Positions 12,651-23,800 of a stretch of 64,000 nt of DNA are shown one piece after another. A program made the position numbers and the translations under genes. This DNA is from Caprella mutica (lineage: Eukaryota > Arthropoda > Malacostraca > Amphipoda > Caprellidae), in the NCBI GenBank assembly GCA_947561585.1, contig CANNZV010001048.1, forward strand, positions 1 through 64,000, given 5' to 3'. The notes beneath the pieces were generated by a model that was given only the letters and a program-made list of their open reading frames with translations, did not search any database and was not told the origin of the DNA. The first letter of the stretch is position 1. Every line of letters begins with the position of its first letter.

Positions 12651-13510
12651 TTTGCGTATAATCTCGTCTCTTGGTGACGAAATAGAACATTTTTCCTAAG
12701 CTTGCATCACACAAAACCGTTTTTTTTTGGTCTCGTTTATAGTATATTGTCATATTAGAGTTAATGTGAAGATATTAATAAACATTAGCACGAAGACATT
12801 CACGGCTGTTCAGTGATTCACATTCGCATGTTGATATAATTTAAAAAATGAAAATATTGAGCAGATAAACAGTGCCATATTATTAATAGTATCAGAAACA
12901 TAGATATGGACATTATTAGTTCAATATGTAAAAGTATTTATTTCATCTTGAAAATCCCTTTGGAACTTTTCTTTTTGAAGTAATTTGTATGTATGACTAC
13001 CATTTGTAAAATTATATCCCATATTTTTTTTATAGTTAATCAATACAAAATATTGCTCAGTATCCAAACATATGTCATTGTATAATTCAAGTTAAAGTAC
13101 ATTGGTTAAGTATGTTCAGTGCTTCGGCATTCACTAAATACTACGAAATGCAATTAGATATATTAAGTATACTATAGTATATTTAAAATATCAAACTCTG
13201 AATATTATCAACATTTTTCAATCAATTCACCATTACGTACATGTTTGCAAATAAATAAAGAGGTTTCACTACATCTAATAACCACACAAGTTTCACTACT
13301 AAATACTTTATCAGCCAAGTTGACTTAGTCGCAGTACTCGGAAAGCGGGTGTTGTTTCTGTCTGACCTATCATGACCTGTGTTAGCACCCAGTGTCCTAG
13401 TACTGTGAGTGTCAGAGAAGTGATAGGCAGAAGATCTGTTCAAAATGTGTTCACTTTTCCAATGAAACATGTCAAGTAAAAACAAACATCATTGACATTC
13501 TCCTGAAAAT

Positions 13511-13626
13511 TAACTACATATTGCAGATATCATGGAAAACAATTAAAATATAAATTAAATACTGAGTATTATATATTTCCTATATGACCGAAGATGTGTA
13601 AGTGACCGGTAATTCGTAACTTACCC
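13511..13626. mobile_element. TA-flanked MITE family, copy 1 (left arm missing)
   Basis: The right arm has gaccgaagatgtg and then ggtaattcgtaacttaccc followed by TA, as in the four copies at 16.8-19.2 kb. The inner part shares tatcatgga and caattaaa with the 18103-18288 copy. The matching left arm is not found, so this copy looks truncated. Confidence 0.65.
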
Positions 13627-16600
13627 TATACCGAAGGGCATGGTAAAGTATCGTGACTAAAATTCTAACAGCAAAAACTGTGGTTAAATATTGGCAAACT
13701 GTTGATAATTATGGCAATTTGTGGGTAATAGCCAGCACATATGCTACGTAGTGACTGTAGAGGATCTCATGTAGAGACGTAGCTGCACAGATATTGTAGC
13801 TACGTGTCTGTGTGTGTGTGTATGTTGCAGCTCTACAACATACAAGAATGTATGGAGAGAGAGAGAGAGTGAGGGAAGAGGGGGGAGGGGGGTTTAGGTG
13901 ACGGACACGTAGAGCCAGTTGCCTGTGAAGTATACGCAGCTGGCAGAGGTACGATGCTATAGATATCATGTAGATTCTACTTTAAATGCGAAAGTGCACA
14001 TAGGAACAACATACAGTTGGCTCTATTGCGACTAATGTTAAAGAATGAGAGTGTTATTGCCCAGAGAAGCATTAGTTAGACCATAGCACTGGCACACTAA
14101 TATGAGTGCCTTTGTGTGCCGTTATACAGCTCCACTTCTTGAAGATCAATCAAAGTACACAGAACCTGTGTATTCTACACATACACACACGCACACACAC
14201 ACACAGAGTCAATCTTCCAACTCTACCATCCTCTCTATAATTATCTTCAAACAGAATACTTAGTTTGGCGGACAGTTTTGAGCACAGCTTGATACTAGCT
14301 ACTGACATCCGTACTTTGTACTAGAAAACATATTTAATGTATTGGTGAACTAAGGGAGTCATTGCTTCTACTAGCTGTTGTAGTAGAAATGGAAATTATT
14401 ACTAAGTACATTCTACTAGCACAAGGATTTAAAACACGTGATTTCATCTGATGAATTTAATCAATATATAGATTTTGGTAAATTGACTATTTTTGTGTAG
14501 TGTTGCCATAGCAGAGCGCTGGTAAGTGGGCTGTCCGTAAATAGCCCTAGCAAGCTCCTCGTGGTGCGTATTATTTTAAGTTTGGTGTTGGCACTGGAAC
14601 CAACTGTGCGCACAGTAATGTGTGCCGGCAGTGGTAGAAAATAGAATGTTAGACCCCCCTCCCCCAGCCCACCGTGCCCCGTTCCCTCATCTATCTATGG
14701 CTGCTTTATAAGCTAGAACCATGTACGCATGCACAGTGTGATGGCATAGCTAGGCATGAGGGTAAGGATGTACCAATTAGTCCACTGGATCCTCACTAGT
14801 CTTTGTTTGCTGTACCAGCACACTAGGATACGCTTTAGCCTCATAAAAACACAACACAGTGTCTGAAATAAAAGATATGCTATACAATAAACACAACTTT
14901 CATATAACGAAGCAAATGACAAAAAATACATTGGACTTTATTAACATCAAGAGGCAGAAAATGTTAATGAATGTAAAATGCAGAGGAAGAAATCACAGCT
15001 TATAGAGCTGGTGAAAGGGTCACTGTATTATTTGATAGTGACTATTGATATACCTAGATGGAGAGAGGCCAAATTACTCTCATCCTGCAAAATCGAGGAA
15101 GGCCAGTTTTCTTGGAGCACAATTACCAAGGGTTATGGCGCACACATTCTAAAAATACCTGTTATGATTTGCCACAATTCCCATAAATAAATAATAACAT
15201 ATCATTAACATGATGAATTAAATATAATTATAGCCAGTTAAATACAGCAACTAAGGAATGCAGAATGAAATCATTTTGCTTGCCGTAGTAGTAGGTACAG
15301 CCTTCATTAGCATAAGGTCATGCTGAAAAATTGCAACTTTTGTGCAAGGAATAAAGGCAACCAACGGCCAGGTCAGGATTCAATCCTAGCCCCCATTGTG
15401 CAGAAAAGCTTCAATGATGGAACCACTGTGCTTTCAACTGATTTCTTCATTTTTATCGGCCCAATATGTGCTGCAATGAATAGTTTGGAAAAAGGTGCTT
15501 TTGAAAATCCTTTCATTGATTTTTATCTTTTGGGACGAATGGCAAGACTATTTTTGCACCTCAGTGTGATCTCATAAAGTGAGTATGTTTGCAATAGCAT
15601 GTGTATGTGTTTGGAGTGCTATACCAGTGGGCATTAACTGATGCTTGATTCAGTTAACATACCAGGGGTGAAGTTAGCACTGCACACACTTGTGGCACTC
15701 TCAAACTCGTGAGTTATAACTTAAATACCTGCATACTAGTATATTCAATAGGGAAACCACAAATAAGAAGAGAATATACACCCGTTAGTATAGTGAAAAG
15801 ACATTTAAAGTTCTTAAAGCATCAGAAGTATGGAATTACTTTCTTGAATGTGAGCGGTGTCAGTTGCGAGAAGATGAAGATACTGCTATTGTTGCCAGCA
15901 GTCGCCACAAAAACAACTCTCTCTCATTTAACTAGCTTTTCTAGCGATGTAATTTGATTCGAACTTTTAATGAATAAAGTACATCACTCTGTTTGGTATT
16001 TGAGAAAGATTTGAGTAAATAGAGTACTAGAAATGCGTAAGTGAGGACAATGATCCGGACATAACGAAGTGAGGGAGGGACTAGGGCGTAGGAGGGTAGG
16101 TAGATAAAGTTGCTTTGCTTCATTCTCGATCATTCACACATTACAATCTGCTTTAGTACTTTAGCCGGAGTTACAGACTGCAAGATGCACACACAGCGTC
16201 AGAATATTAAGTATCTGATATAACAATTTAATCCCTCTATCGTAGATATGATGGATTTAACGTAGGAGTTGATATTGGTATGCACATAAAAGTGTGCATG
16301 CATGTACGTAGTGCTGTGTGTGTGTGGAGTAGAGGGAAGGGGAGGGTCTGAAGTAGAGGGTAGGGGTGGGGGAGTGAGTGCCTCACAGCCTTGGTGTGCA
16401 TGTGTTGGTTAGTGTTGAAGCAGGCTCTGAGTGTTGAGGGGTGTGAGTGTGTGAGCAATGGTTCAACACACATAGTTTTAGTGACTACGCTATTTAAAAA
16501 TAGAACTTCATTCGAGAGGTGCAGACTGAGGAGAAGTGCGTGCTTTACATTTTCTATCGAATTTACTCTCGTTATTGCGATGGGCTTGGCGCTTTTAACG

Positions 16601-16803
16601 CTCCAAAGATAGTTGGTGAGTGTTTAAGGAGTGCATGTGACGTAGAAAGAGAGAGGAAATGACTTGGAGGTAAACTGATCACATTTGAATTACAGGAAAG
16701 CGCTATCGTCCTCTCGCTATCTTAACTAGGTACTCTACATCTAACTACACATGCTAATATCAACCCGCGCCAAACTTTATTTCTCGAAAAGGTATCCAAG
16801 CTA
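13627..16803. other. Region with simple repeats, no recognised gene
   Basis: There is GT/GA simple repeat at 13800-13880, a CA tract at 14178-14205, and purine/GT-rich sequence at 16310-16460. Several ORFs of 60-85 codons (for example 14978-15190 and 15320-15577) lack homology that I recognise, splice signals in register, or coding-like composition. I do not call genes here. Confidence 0.5.
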
Positions 16804-16998
16804 AGTTACCTACGAATTATCGGGCAGTAACACAAATAAAAAAAAACATATGACAATTAAAATGAAAAACAATATTATTAAATAAACCAACCATTCATAT
16901 AAGAAAAAAACGATATAATAATTAAAATGACAAAATTATTATTATAAAAAATATAATTATTATTTAATTTCAATTAAGCGATAATTCGGAACTTACCC
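16804..16998. mobile_element. TA-flanked MITE family, copy 2
   Basis: The left arm reads agttacctacgaattatcgg after TA. The right arm ends gataattcggaacttaccc before TA. The spacer is very AT-rich. Arms and TA flanks match the other copies. The element is non-coding, and Tc1/mariner-type mobilisation is an inference from the TA flanks. Confidence 0.7.
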
Positions 16999-17770
16999 TA
17001 TAGACAATATTTAATACTAGTGTATCTCTAAGCGATAAAATGTATATTAAAGAAATTAATTATCATGATCTTTATGTAAAAAAAATCGTTTCTATATGAA
17101 TTTGTATTTTGGAATGAATTTTCTTAAATTCAGTTACTATTACGAAATAAATAACAATTTGATCACTTAAAAATATTATATATTATTATAAATATTATAT
17201 TCCATTGAAAACAACAAGAATAAATGAGATAATAAAATAATGCAATAATTTAATGTGAACATTAGATACAACATCATAATTATTATTTTAAAACTTAAAT
17301 ATATTCAGTTTAATATTATTCAATTTATTAATTATTTGTAAATCTAGAATTAAAAATTTTGGAATATAAAACATTATTTCATTTTATTAATTTTAATTTT
17401 AATTAATATTGCAAATAATTTTTAAAAATGCTACCTACTTAATTAGCCACATTATTTTCTGCTATAAATAACCATTAATTTTTCGGTGAAACCATTAAAA
17501 AAATCCATACACAACATATTAGTTGTTTCAAAAGAGTCACTATATAGTATATGCCTTACCTAGCGCAATTAACAACATTTAACATCGCGAAAGATTAAGT
17601 ACTGTTTGAAACTCTTGTGTTTTTTTTTCTTGTGTTTCAATGCAATGATTATCTAAACTGCAGAAAATCTACGGTAAATGAGAAGAGTTTTTCAGTTCAA
17701 TTCCCTTAATTATTTATCATTAGAGTAGAATAAAAACAACTCTACAGTTGAAAACAACTTCATCTACCTA

Positions 17771-17916
17771 GGGTAATTTACTAATTATCGGTCAGTTCCA
17801 CTTCTTCGGTCATACAAGAAAAAACGATAAAATAAACATAAAATAAAAATTATTTTCATCGTTATTTCTTATATGACCGAAGATGTGAAACTGACCGACA
17901 ATTCATAACTTTGCCC
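17771..17916. mobile_element. TA-flanked MITE family, copy 3
   Basis: After TA the left arm starts gggtaatttactaattatcg and continues into cttcggtcata. The right arm carries tatgaccgaag and then gacaattcataactttgccc. Nearly the whole 146-bp element is one hairpin with an AT-rich loop. The right flank is AT rather than TA. Confidence 0.75.
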
Positions 17917-18102
17917 ATATCAATAAGACTAATGACGCACTATTTTGTACGTAGCACAGAAGTAACGTGATGCGTGGTATTACATTCTTCCACTACATGG
18001 AAAATCAATGTTCGTACGTACACATTGTTTTACATTTCACGGCTCCGTTCGTCTGGGGCAGACACTTCTTGGAATGTGATGCAGTTATTACTCTATCAAT
18101 TA

Positions 18103-18288
18103 CTGGTGGCAGTTACGAGTTATTGCACTCTTACACAACTTCGATCACATAAAAATAATAATCATTATTATCGTTATCTTTTATTTTAATTAGTACCTGC
18201 AGCTATCATGGATATCAATTAAATAATAAAGATATTGTTTTCTAATATGATCGAAGTTGTGAAACCGTCCGAAAACTAGTAACTACCC
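18103..18288. mobile_element. TA-flanked MITE family, copy 4 (diverged)
   Basis: The right arm has atgatcgaagttgtg and then ctagtaactaccc followed by TA. The left arm, after TA, is more diverged: agttacgagttattgcactc, then acaacttcgatcac. The interior matches copy 1. Confidence 0.65.
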
Positions 18289-19032
18289 TACCTTCATAAC
18301 ACCTGTACACTGTATTTTACTGCTCTACAGCAGTTAATTAATACTCTACCTCATAAAATGAGACTGTTGTTATAATGACCAAATTTTATCACAGCAATGT
18401 TATAGCGTATTTCGATACTAGTGTACTTGCCCGTTAAAAAGGTTATCAATGGTATCAATATTTGTTCAAATTAACAACGCACACTTTATTTCGTGACATC
18501 TGAGTTATTTATTATTAATAGAATATAGAAGGTAATAATAGCGATACATTATAACATGCACTATTTAAATCAAATTTAGTTTAAACCTTAAAATGTTAGA
18601 GATTTTGAAGACCTCATTTTGGTGTAATTAAAACTAAGCACTGTAGATTTTTAATTAATTCCATATTATAATTTTCCTTTCTAAGCATTAATTACAGTAC
18701 AGATTGTGATTCTATCTCATGTACCATTTCTCTACTTATCTCTCTTTAGATCTTCATAAAACTAAGACACACATTTCGTATTAGCAGACTATAATTTGTA
18801 CCTATAGTTAATTATTTAATGTATTACCTCTATCTGAACCACGCTATAGCTAAACCAACTAAAAAAATTCATGCAAGGATGTTAGGTGTGAAAAGTTCAA
18901 CAAAAAACATCAATGTTGTTATTTTACATTTGAATAAATTATCTTTGATGATTAATTTTTTGTCTGCATCACAGCATTCATGTGGTTGATTGAGAAAAAA
19001 ACGATTACTTAAGAATTCATTTGGAACAACTA

Positions 19033-19221
19033 GGTTAACTTACGAATTATCGGTCACTTCCACATCTTCGGACACGTAAGAAAAGCGATAGTTATAAACT
19101 TATAACAATTATTTTTAAATGGTATCACCGTATCTATCATTAAAATTAAACTATTATAATTATAATCGTTTTTCTAATATGACCGAAGATGTGGAACTGA
19201 TCGATAATTCGTAACTTACCC
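19033..19221. mobile_element. TA-flanked MITE family, copy 5 (best preserved)
   Basis: After TA the left arm reads ggttaacttacgaattatcg and then cacatcttcgg. The right arm has tatgaccgaagatgtgg and then taattcgtaacttaccc, followed by TA. Both TA flanks are present and the arms match over about 55 bp, so this is the best reference copy. Confidence 0.8.
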
Positions 19222-19224
19222 TAA

Positions 19225-20164
19225 ACTTCATTTAAAACCTTTTTAAAATAGTGAAATAATCATGTACAAACTGAATTCAAAAAGTAATAATAAATCTTTC
19301 GATGTTTACATTTTTCGTTATGAATACTTTGCTATAATAAATAAGATGGAAGAACATCTGAGTTTATAACAACCAATAATTCTCCATTCTGTCGATATAA
19401 AAAGAATTATTAGATAGTAATTCCAATTGGTAGCATCTAATACCTTTTATTGGTAATACGATACAATACAATTCTAGCACAACTGTTCTATTTCTACCAA
19501 TTGATGTATTTTGCAACAATACAGCTAAACTAATAAAATAGATCTGTTGTATTCTCTTGTAACTGAAACAAAATTATTTCAGAAAATAAACTATTGTAGA
19601 ACATGATTCTTCATTCCTAAACACTTTTACTTCTGTATGATTTGGTTAAATACATAATAAATAGTTATGTTCACTGTACTGGGAAATAAAGTTGAACATT
19701 TTCACCGTGACTTTAGTAATTAAGACTAACCACAGAAAGTACAACACTGAACATATCAACACTAAATACCATCTGGAAACTGTTAGTTGACAAATTGAAT
19801 CTATCTTTATTTTATCCATCTTAAAAGATGTTACATACATTCTATAAAGTGAATATTAATTCTCATATATTTACAGTGTAGTAGATACTAGATAGTACAT
19901 GATTTAATCAATTTCACTGTGAAAGTGAATGAATTTAAATTCGAAATACAACCATCAACGCTGAATTTAATAAACAATCGAATATAACAATATGAAGTTA
20001 CATATGAATTTAATGGAATGTCGTTTTTAACCACATTAATTAAATATCGCCTTATCAGTTCTATCATCAAAGTCGTTAGATTTATGTATTGTTTTCGCGA
20101 TGTGGTTTCGATTTCCGATCCAAAAATATGCCTAGAGATTATCATAGATAAATAGTCTTCTACT
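19225..20164. other. AT-rich stretch upstream of the BTB gene promoter
   Basis: I see no gene or repeat of note. ORFs on the minus strand (for example 19888-20145) have no recognised domain. Confidence 0.5.
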
Positions 20165-20207
20165 TATATAAAGCAATGTAAGTTCAACGCTTCTGTTCAG
20201 TTCAGTT
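20165..20207 (+). promoter_or_regulatory. Candidate TATA-Inr core promoter of the BTB gene
   Basis: A tatataaa box starts at 20165. An arthropod initiator, ttcagttc, follows with its A at 20199; a second overlapping tcagtt has its A at 20204. TATAAA to A+1 is 32 bases, the expected spacing. It lies 280 bases before the first BTB ATG. I see no downstream promoter element at +28. Other, more distal promoters are likely for such a gene. Confidence 0.5.
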
Positions 20208-20421
20208 TTGGTAGACGTTAGGACAAAAGAGGCCAGGCGAAGTAGATGATGGAATCTCTAATCAGTCGATAAGATAAGGAAAGATGTACAAACAGAAATT
20301 TCTTATCTAATTTCTCAGTGTTCCAGCTCAGTTATCTAGAGCAGAGCGTTTGGATGCGTGGCAAGCAATAGTGTGTTAGGTGAATTATATAGAACAATAA
20401 CACCACATTACAAAGTGTCTA

Positions 20422-20829
20422 ATGTGTGGTTTGTTTTCTTCTACAGGATTGGGAGGCGGTGGTACAAGGTGGTCAGAAATGTCTACTGACCACCAAACAC
20501 ATGGGCAGCCTGGTCTGGCGGTGAGTCAGGCGCCTTTAAATTATAACTTGCAAAATATTCAAGCGCTTGTTAGTCAGAATCAACAGCAACAACAGTCACC
20601 GAGTATGAACAGTGTAGGAGCTACACACGAGGGGCAGCAACCAGAACCATCTCAACAACAGTTCTGCCTCAGATGGAACAACTTTCAGTCAAACATTATC
20701 AGCTCCTTTGAGAATTTGCTCTATCACGAGGAATTGGTAGATGTGACGCTTTCTGCAGAGGGGCAGTACGTCAAGGCGCACAAAGTACTACTAAGCGCCT
20801 GCAGTCAGTACTTCAGAGACTTGTTTCAG
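20422..20829 (+). CDS. BTB gene common exon 1 (N-terminus and first half of BTB)
   Basis: The preferred start is ATG 20479, in good context (agaaATG). It is followed by a Q-rich leader and the first BTB half from FCLRWNN to RDLFQ. The exon ends in phase 0 at cag|gtatgt. An upstream in-frame ATG at 20422 adds 19 residues only if this stretch is unspliced. The sequence ttgttttcttctacag ending at 20446 looks like an acceptor, in which case the exon starts at 20447, the upstream ATG is lost, and a 5' UTR exon lies upstream. Both forms may exist. Confidence 0.9.
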
Positions 20830-23800
20830 GTATGTTAAATTCTAGCTTAATAAATTACTGCTCATAAATATGAGAAGCTAATTAGGAAAGAAATGACCAA
20901 TATTCATTTTTGTGTTGATTTCTCTTTGCAGACTGTTCCTGCTCACAATCACCCAGTTGTTTTTCTGAGAGAAACTCGATTCGAAGAACTGAAGTGTTTA
21001 TTGTGCTTCATCTATCACGGAGAAGTGAATGTTGCGCAGGAAAACCTCTCGTTTTTGCTCAATTTAGCAGAAAGTCTTAAAGTTAAGGGATTAGCTCAAG
21101 AAAGAACAAACGAAAATACGACTTCTTCCCAGTCGTCAGTAGGAAGTAGACCTGTGAGTATATCCGAATGTAATTTTAAATGAACTATTTTGCTTATTCT
21201 TTCCGTTGAGATGGAAGTTATAATATTTTTATTTCTTTTCAGTCAAGCTGTAAGATTTATCCTAAGGAAAGAAGAGATCACTCAGATCCAAAATATTCAA
21301 AGAATAAACAAAGACAAACCGCTTCCCCAGCATCTCCAGTCAATTTCTCAAACTTATCAGCTCTGGGCACACTCTTAAACACCGCTTCAGCCAACAAGGG
21401 GCCCAGTGGACTCCCTCAAACTTTCAACAGGCCATCTCCCATCCACGAGAGAAACACTCCTCAACACGACACAACCTCACCCCCTCACAAATCCACCCAG
21501 TCACCCCCATCGAAAAGAAGGAAACGCACTGCCTCTCCTCCTAACAACTCGACCCACCCCAACAACATGCCTTCCATTTCCCCCACTGAAAACAGCTCCT
21601 CTCCAGACAGAGACGAGAGTCAAGCTGTGAATCTCTCTGTAGCCCAAGCTCCTCAGTCGCCACCACCTCGACTTATGGTTCTCAAAGAAGAGCTCATAAA
21701 TAAAGATGAGGAAACAGTTATGCAGAAAGACCAACGAGAACGAATTTGCAATTTTTTTGACAAAGAAAGTTTTGCAGCCGGAATGATGAAGTTGAGTGGT
21801 GGAAACATGGACAGTGAAGGAGAAGAAGAACCACCACCTCCACATGAGGATGAAAACAGTGGTGACATGGATAGTCATGGAGGAGGTATGCCTGGCTTGC
21901 CTCTCCATCACCCTCTACAGCAGCAGTTTGTGCCATACCCTCCTTCATCTCTTGCCGGTCACCACTTTCCCAACTTCAACCCAGGAACTTCTGGTAAGTC
22001 ACATGTATATTACCATTCTAACTCTTACACACTACAAAATTATTTCATTGAGGAAACTGTTCCCAGATATATCAGCTAACAGGCTTTTATTTTGTTAGCT
22101 ACTAAAGATATATAATTTAAGAGTATTTTAAGAAACTTGGAATTTGTAATACAACTGTGACACGACTCTTGCATGAATTTTAACATCTGAAAACTAACTT
22201 TGGGAACCTTTAAACTATGTAGAGATGTGTCATGTGTGAAGGGCCATTTAACCTGTGTAGAGCTATGTGTGAAGATCTTTCACTTGTATCGGGCTGTGTG
22301 TAAGACCTTCAACCCGTGTAGAGCTGCGTGTGAAGACCTTTAACCCATGCCTCTCGAAGACAGAATAGTCTTAAGTCTCAACAACGGGTTGATTTCAATA
22401 TATATTATTTCAATTCAACTTTTAATGGTTATTTATATTATAATAGATTGAATATGTTGAGATGCGCTCTGGATGTTAAAGTGTACGTATTGATTTATTC
22501 ATATCCACAATCCAAGAATATTGAAAAAAACTTAGAATAAAGATCCACTTTACAACAGTTCATTGTTCACCTCGGTTCGCACATTGATTCAAGTGGTGAA
22601 CTATATGTCATGTTTTTAAAAGTTCTGTTATTGGGGATACACATGATTGTACTCTCTGTGTATAAGAACAATGTAAATACATTTAAATTCTAAAATAATT
22701 GTGACATGCAATGAAGGTATCACTAGAAGACTACTAGAAAAAGTACCTCAGTCTATCTATGAATCAAGTCTAATGGCAATTTCATATGTTATTGGTCCAC
22801 GGGCCCTCCAAAATGTCCCTCACACATAAATTAGGTTGTAGTAACTAAATATTAAAAATATTATACAAAAGATTCTTCTTAGTCGAAATAATTCTTGTTT
22901 GGTTGACTCAGCTAAAAATGATAAGTGTCCTATCTATTTCTTGATCATGTTATATGGTTATTTTAACTCTTGAATTGCTTAGCTCGTTGTGATTCTATTT
23001 ATGGGAACGTCATGTCTGTCCAGGGGATCTTATCACCAACAGACTCATATGTCAGTTCTATTTATCACACCTACTCTATAACTAAAGAGTCACTTCAATG
23101 TATTCACTCAACTTTATTGCCAACTAATTATCTGCAAAAGTATTAGCAACTATTGATTATTTTGCAAACGAAGAAACTGACCTTTCTATCACTCTGTTAA
23201 AGATGTGAGGAAGATGCTCTCCTGGTTTGAAAACAATAACGCCAAGAAAAAGCGTGAGATCAGGAGAAATTTCCTCAAATCGGGTATTTTGATTTGATTT
23301 TCTTTGTGTTCAAGTGTTATTTTTGTTACCTACTATTTTCTATCAGTTATAAGTATGCACCAACTATGAGTTACTTCATTTTCTATTTGAATATCAATGT
23401 TACAGTTTTAAAAAAGCACGTTTTTATATAATAATTTGCACCACTTAGTTACAGTTCATTTTGTTTCGGAATCACAAATTCATTTTGAGAAACCTAGATA
23501 AATTATATTGGACAATGTTTGGAAGAAATTTCTTGTGTTCTTGTAAAATTATTACATACGAAGTTTAATGAAATTTTTCTGTTCAAAATAGTTTTTACCA
23601 TTATAAATATATCATAGAGGAATACAGTGAAAAATATATGAATTTTAACTAATTAATTTAAACAATATTCAGAATAATACAACATCTCACCTTTATCTCA
23701 TCTCCCGTACAGTTCCTCACCATTATCTCATCTCCCGTACAGTTCCTCACCTTTATCTCATCTCCCGTACAGTTCCTCACTATTATCTCATCTCCCGTAC

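Larger units (their letters stand above)
6830..13500. other. Long AT-rich region without a recognised gene
   Basis: I see no recognisable protein, RNA gene or long coding ORF. It holds one possible exon with a good donor (8880-8925) and a perfect 14-bp-stem hairpin (12619-12650). It may be intergenic DNA or upstream 5' introns of the BTB gene. Confidence 0.5.

Noticed and set aside
14978..15577. Two ORFs of 70 and 85 codons as a gene
   Set aside because: No recognised domain, no splice signals joining them, and ORFs of this length are common by chance here.
20479..21153. Naming the BTB gene fruitless, lola or broad
   Set aside because: The BTB motif is shared by the whole class, and the fingers do not match those I know from these genes. 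A phylogeny is needed.
21501..21948. Minus-strand ORFs opposite exon 3
   Set aside because: They are shadows of the coding frame on the plus strand.
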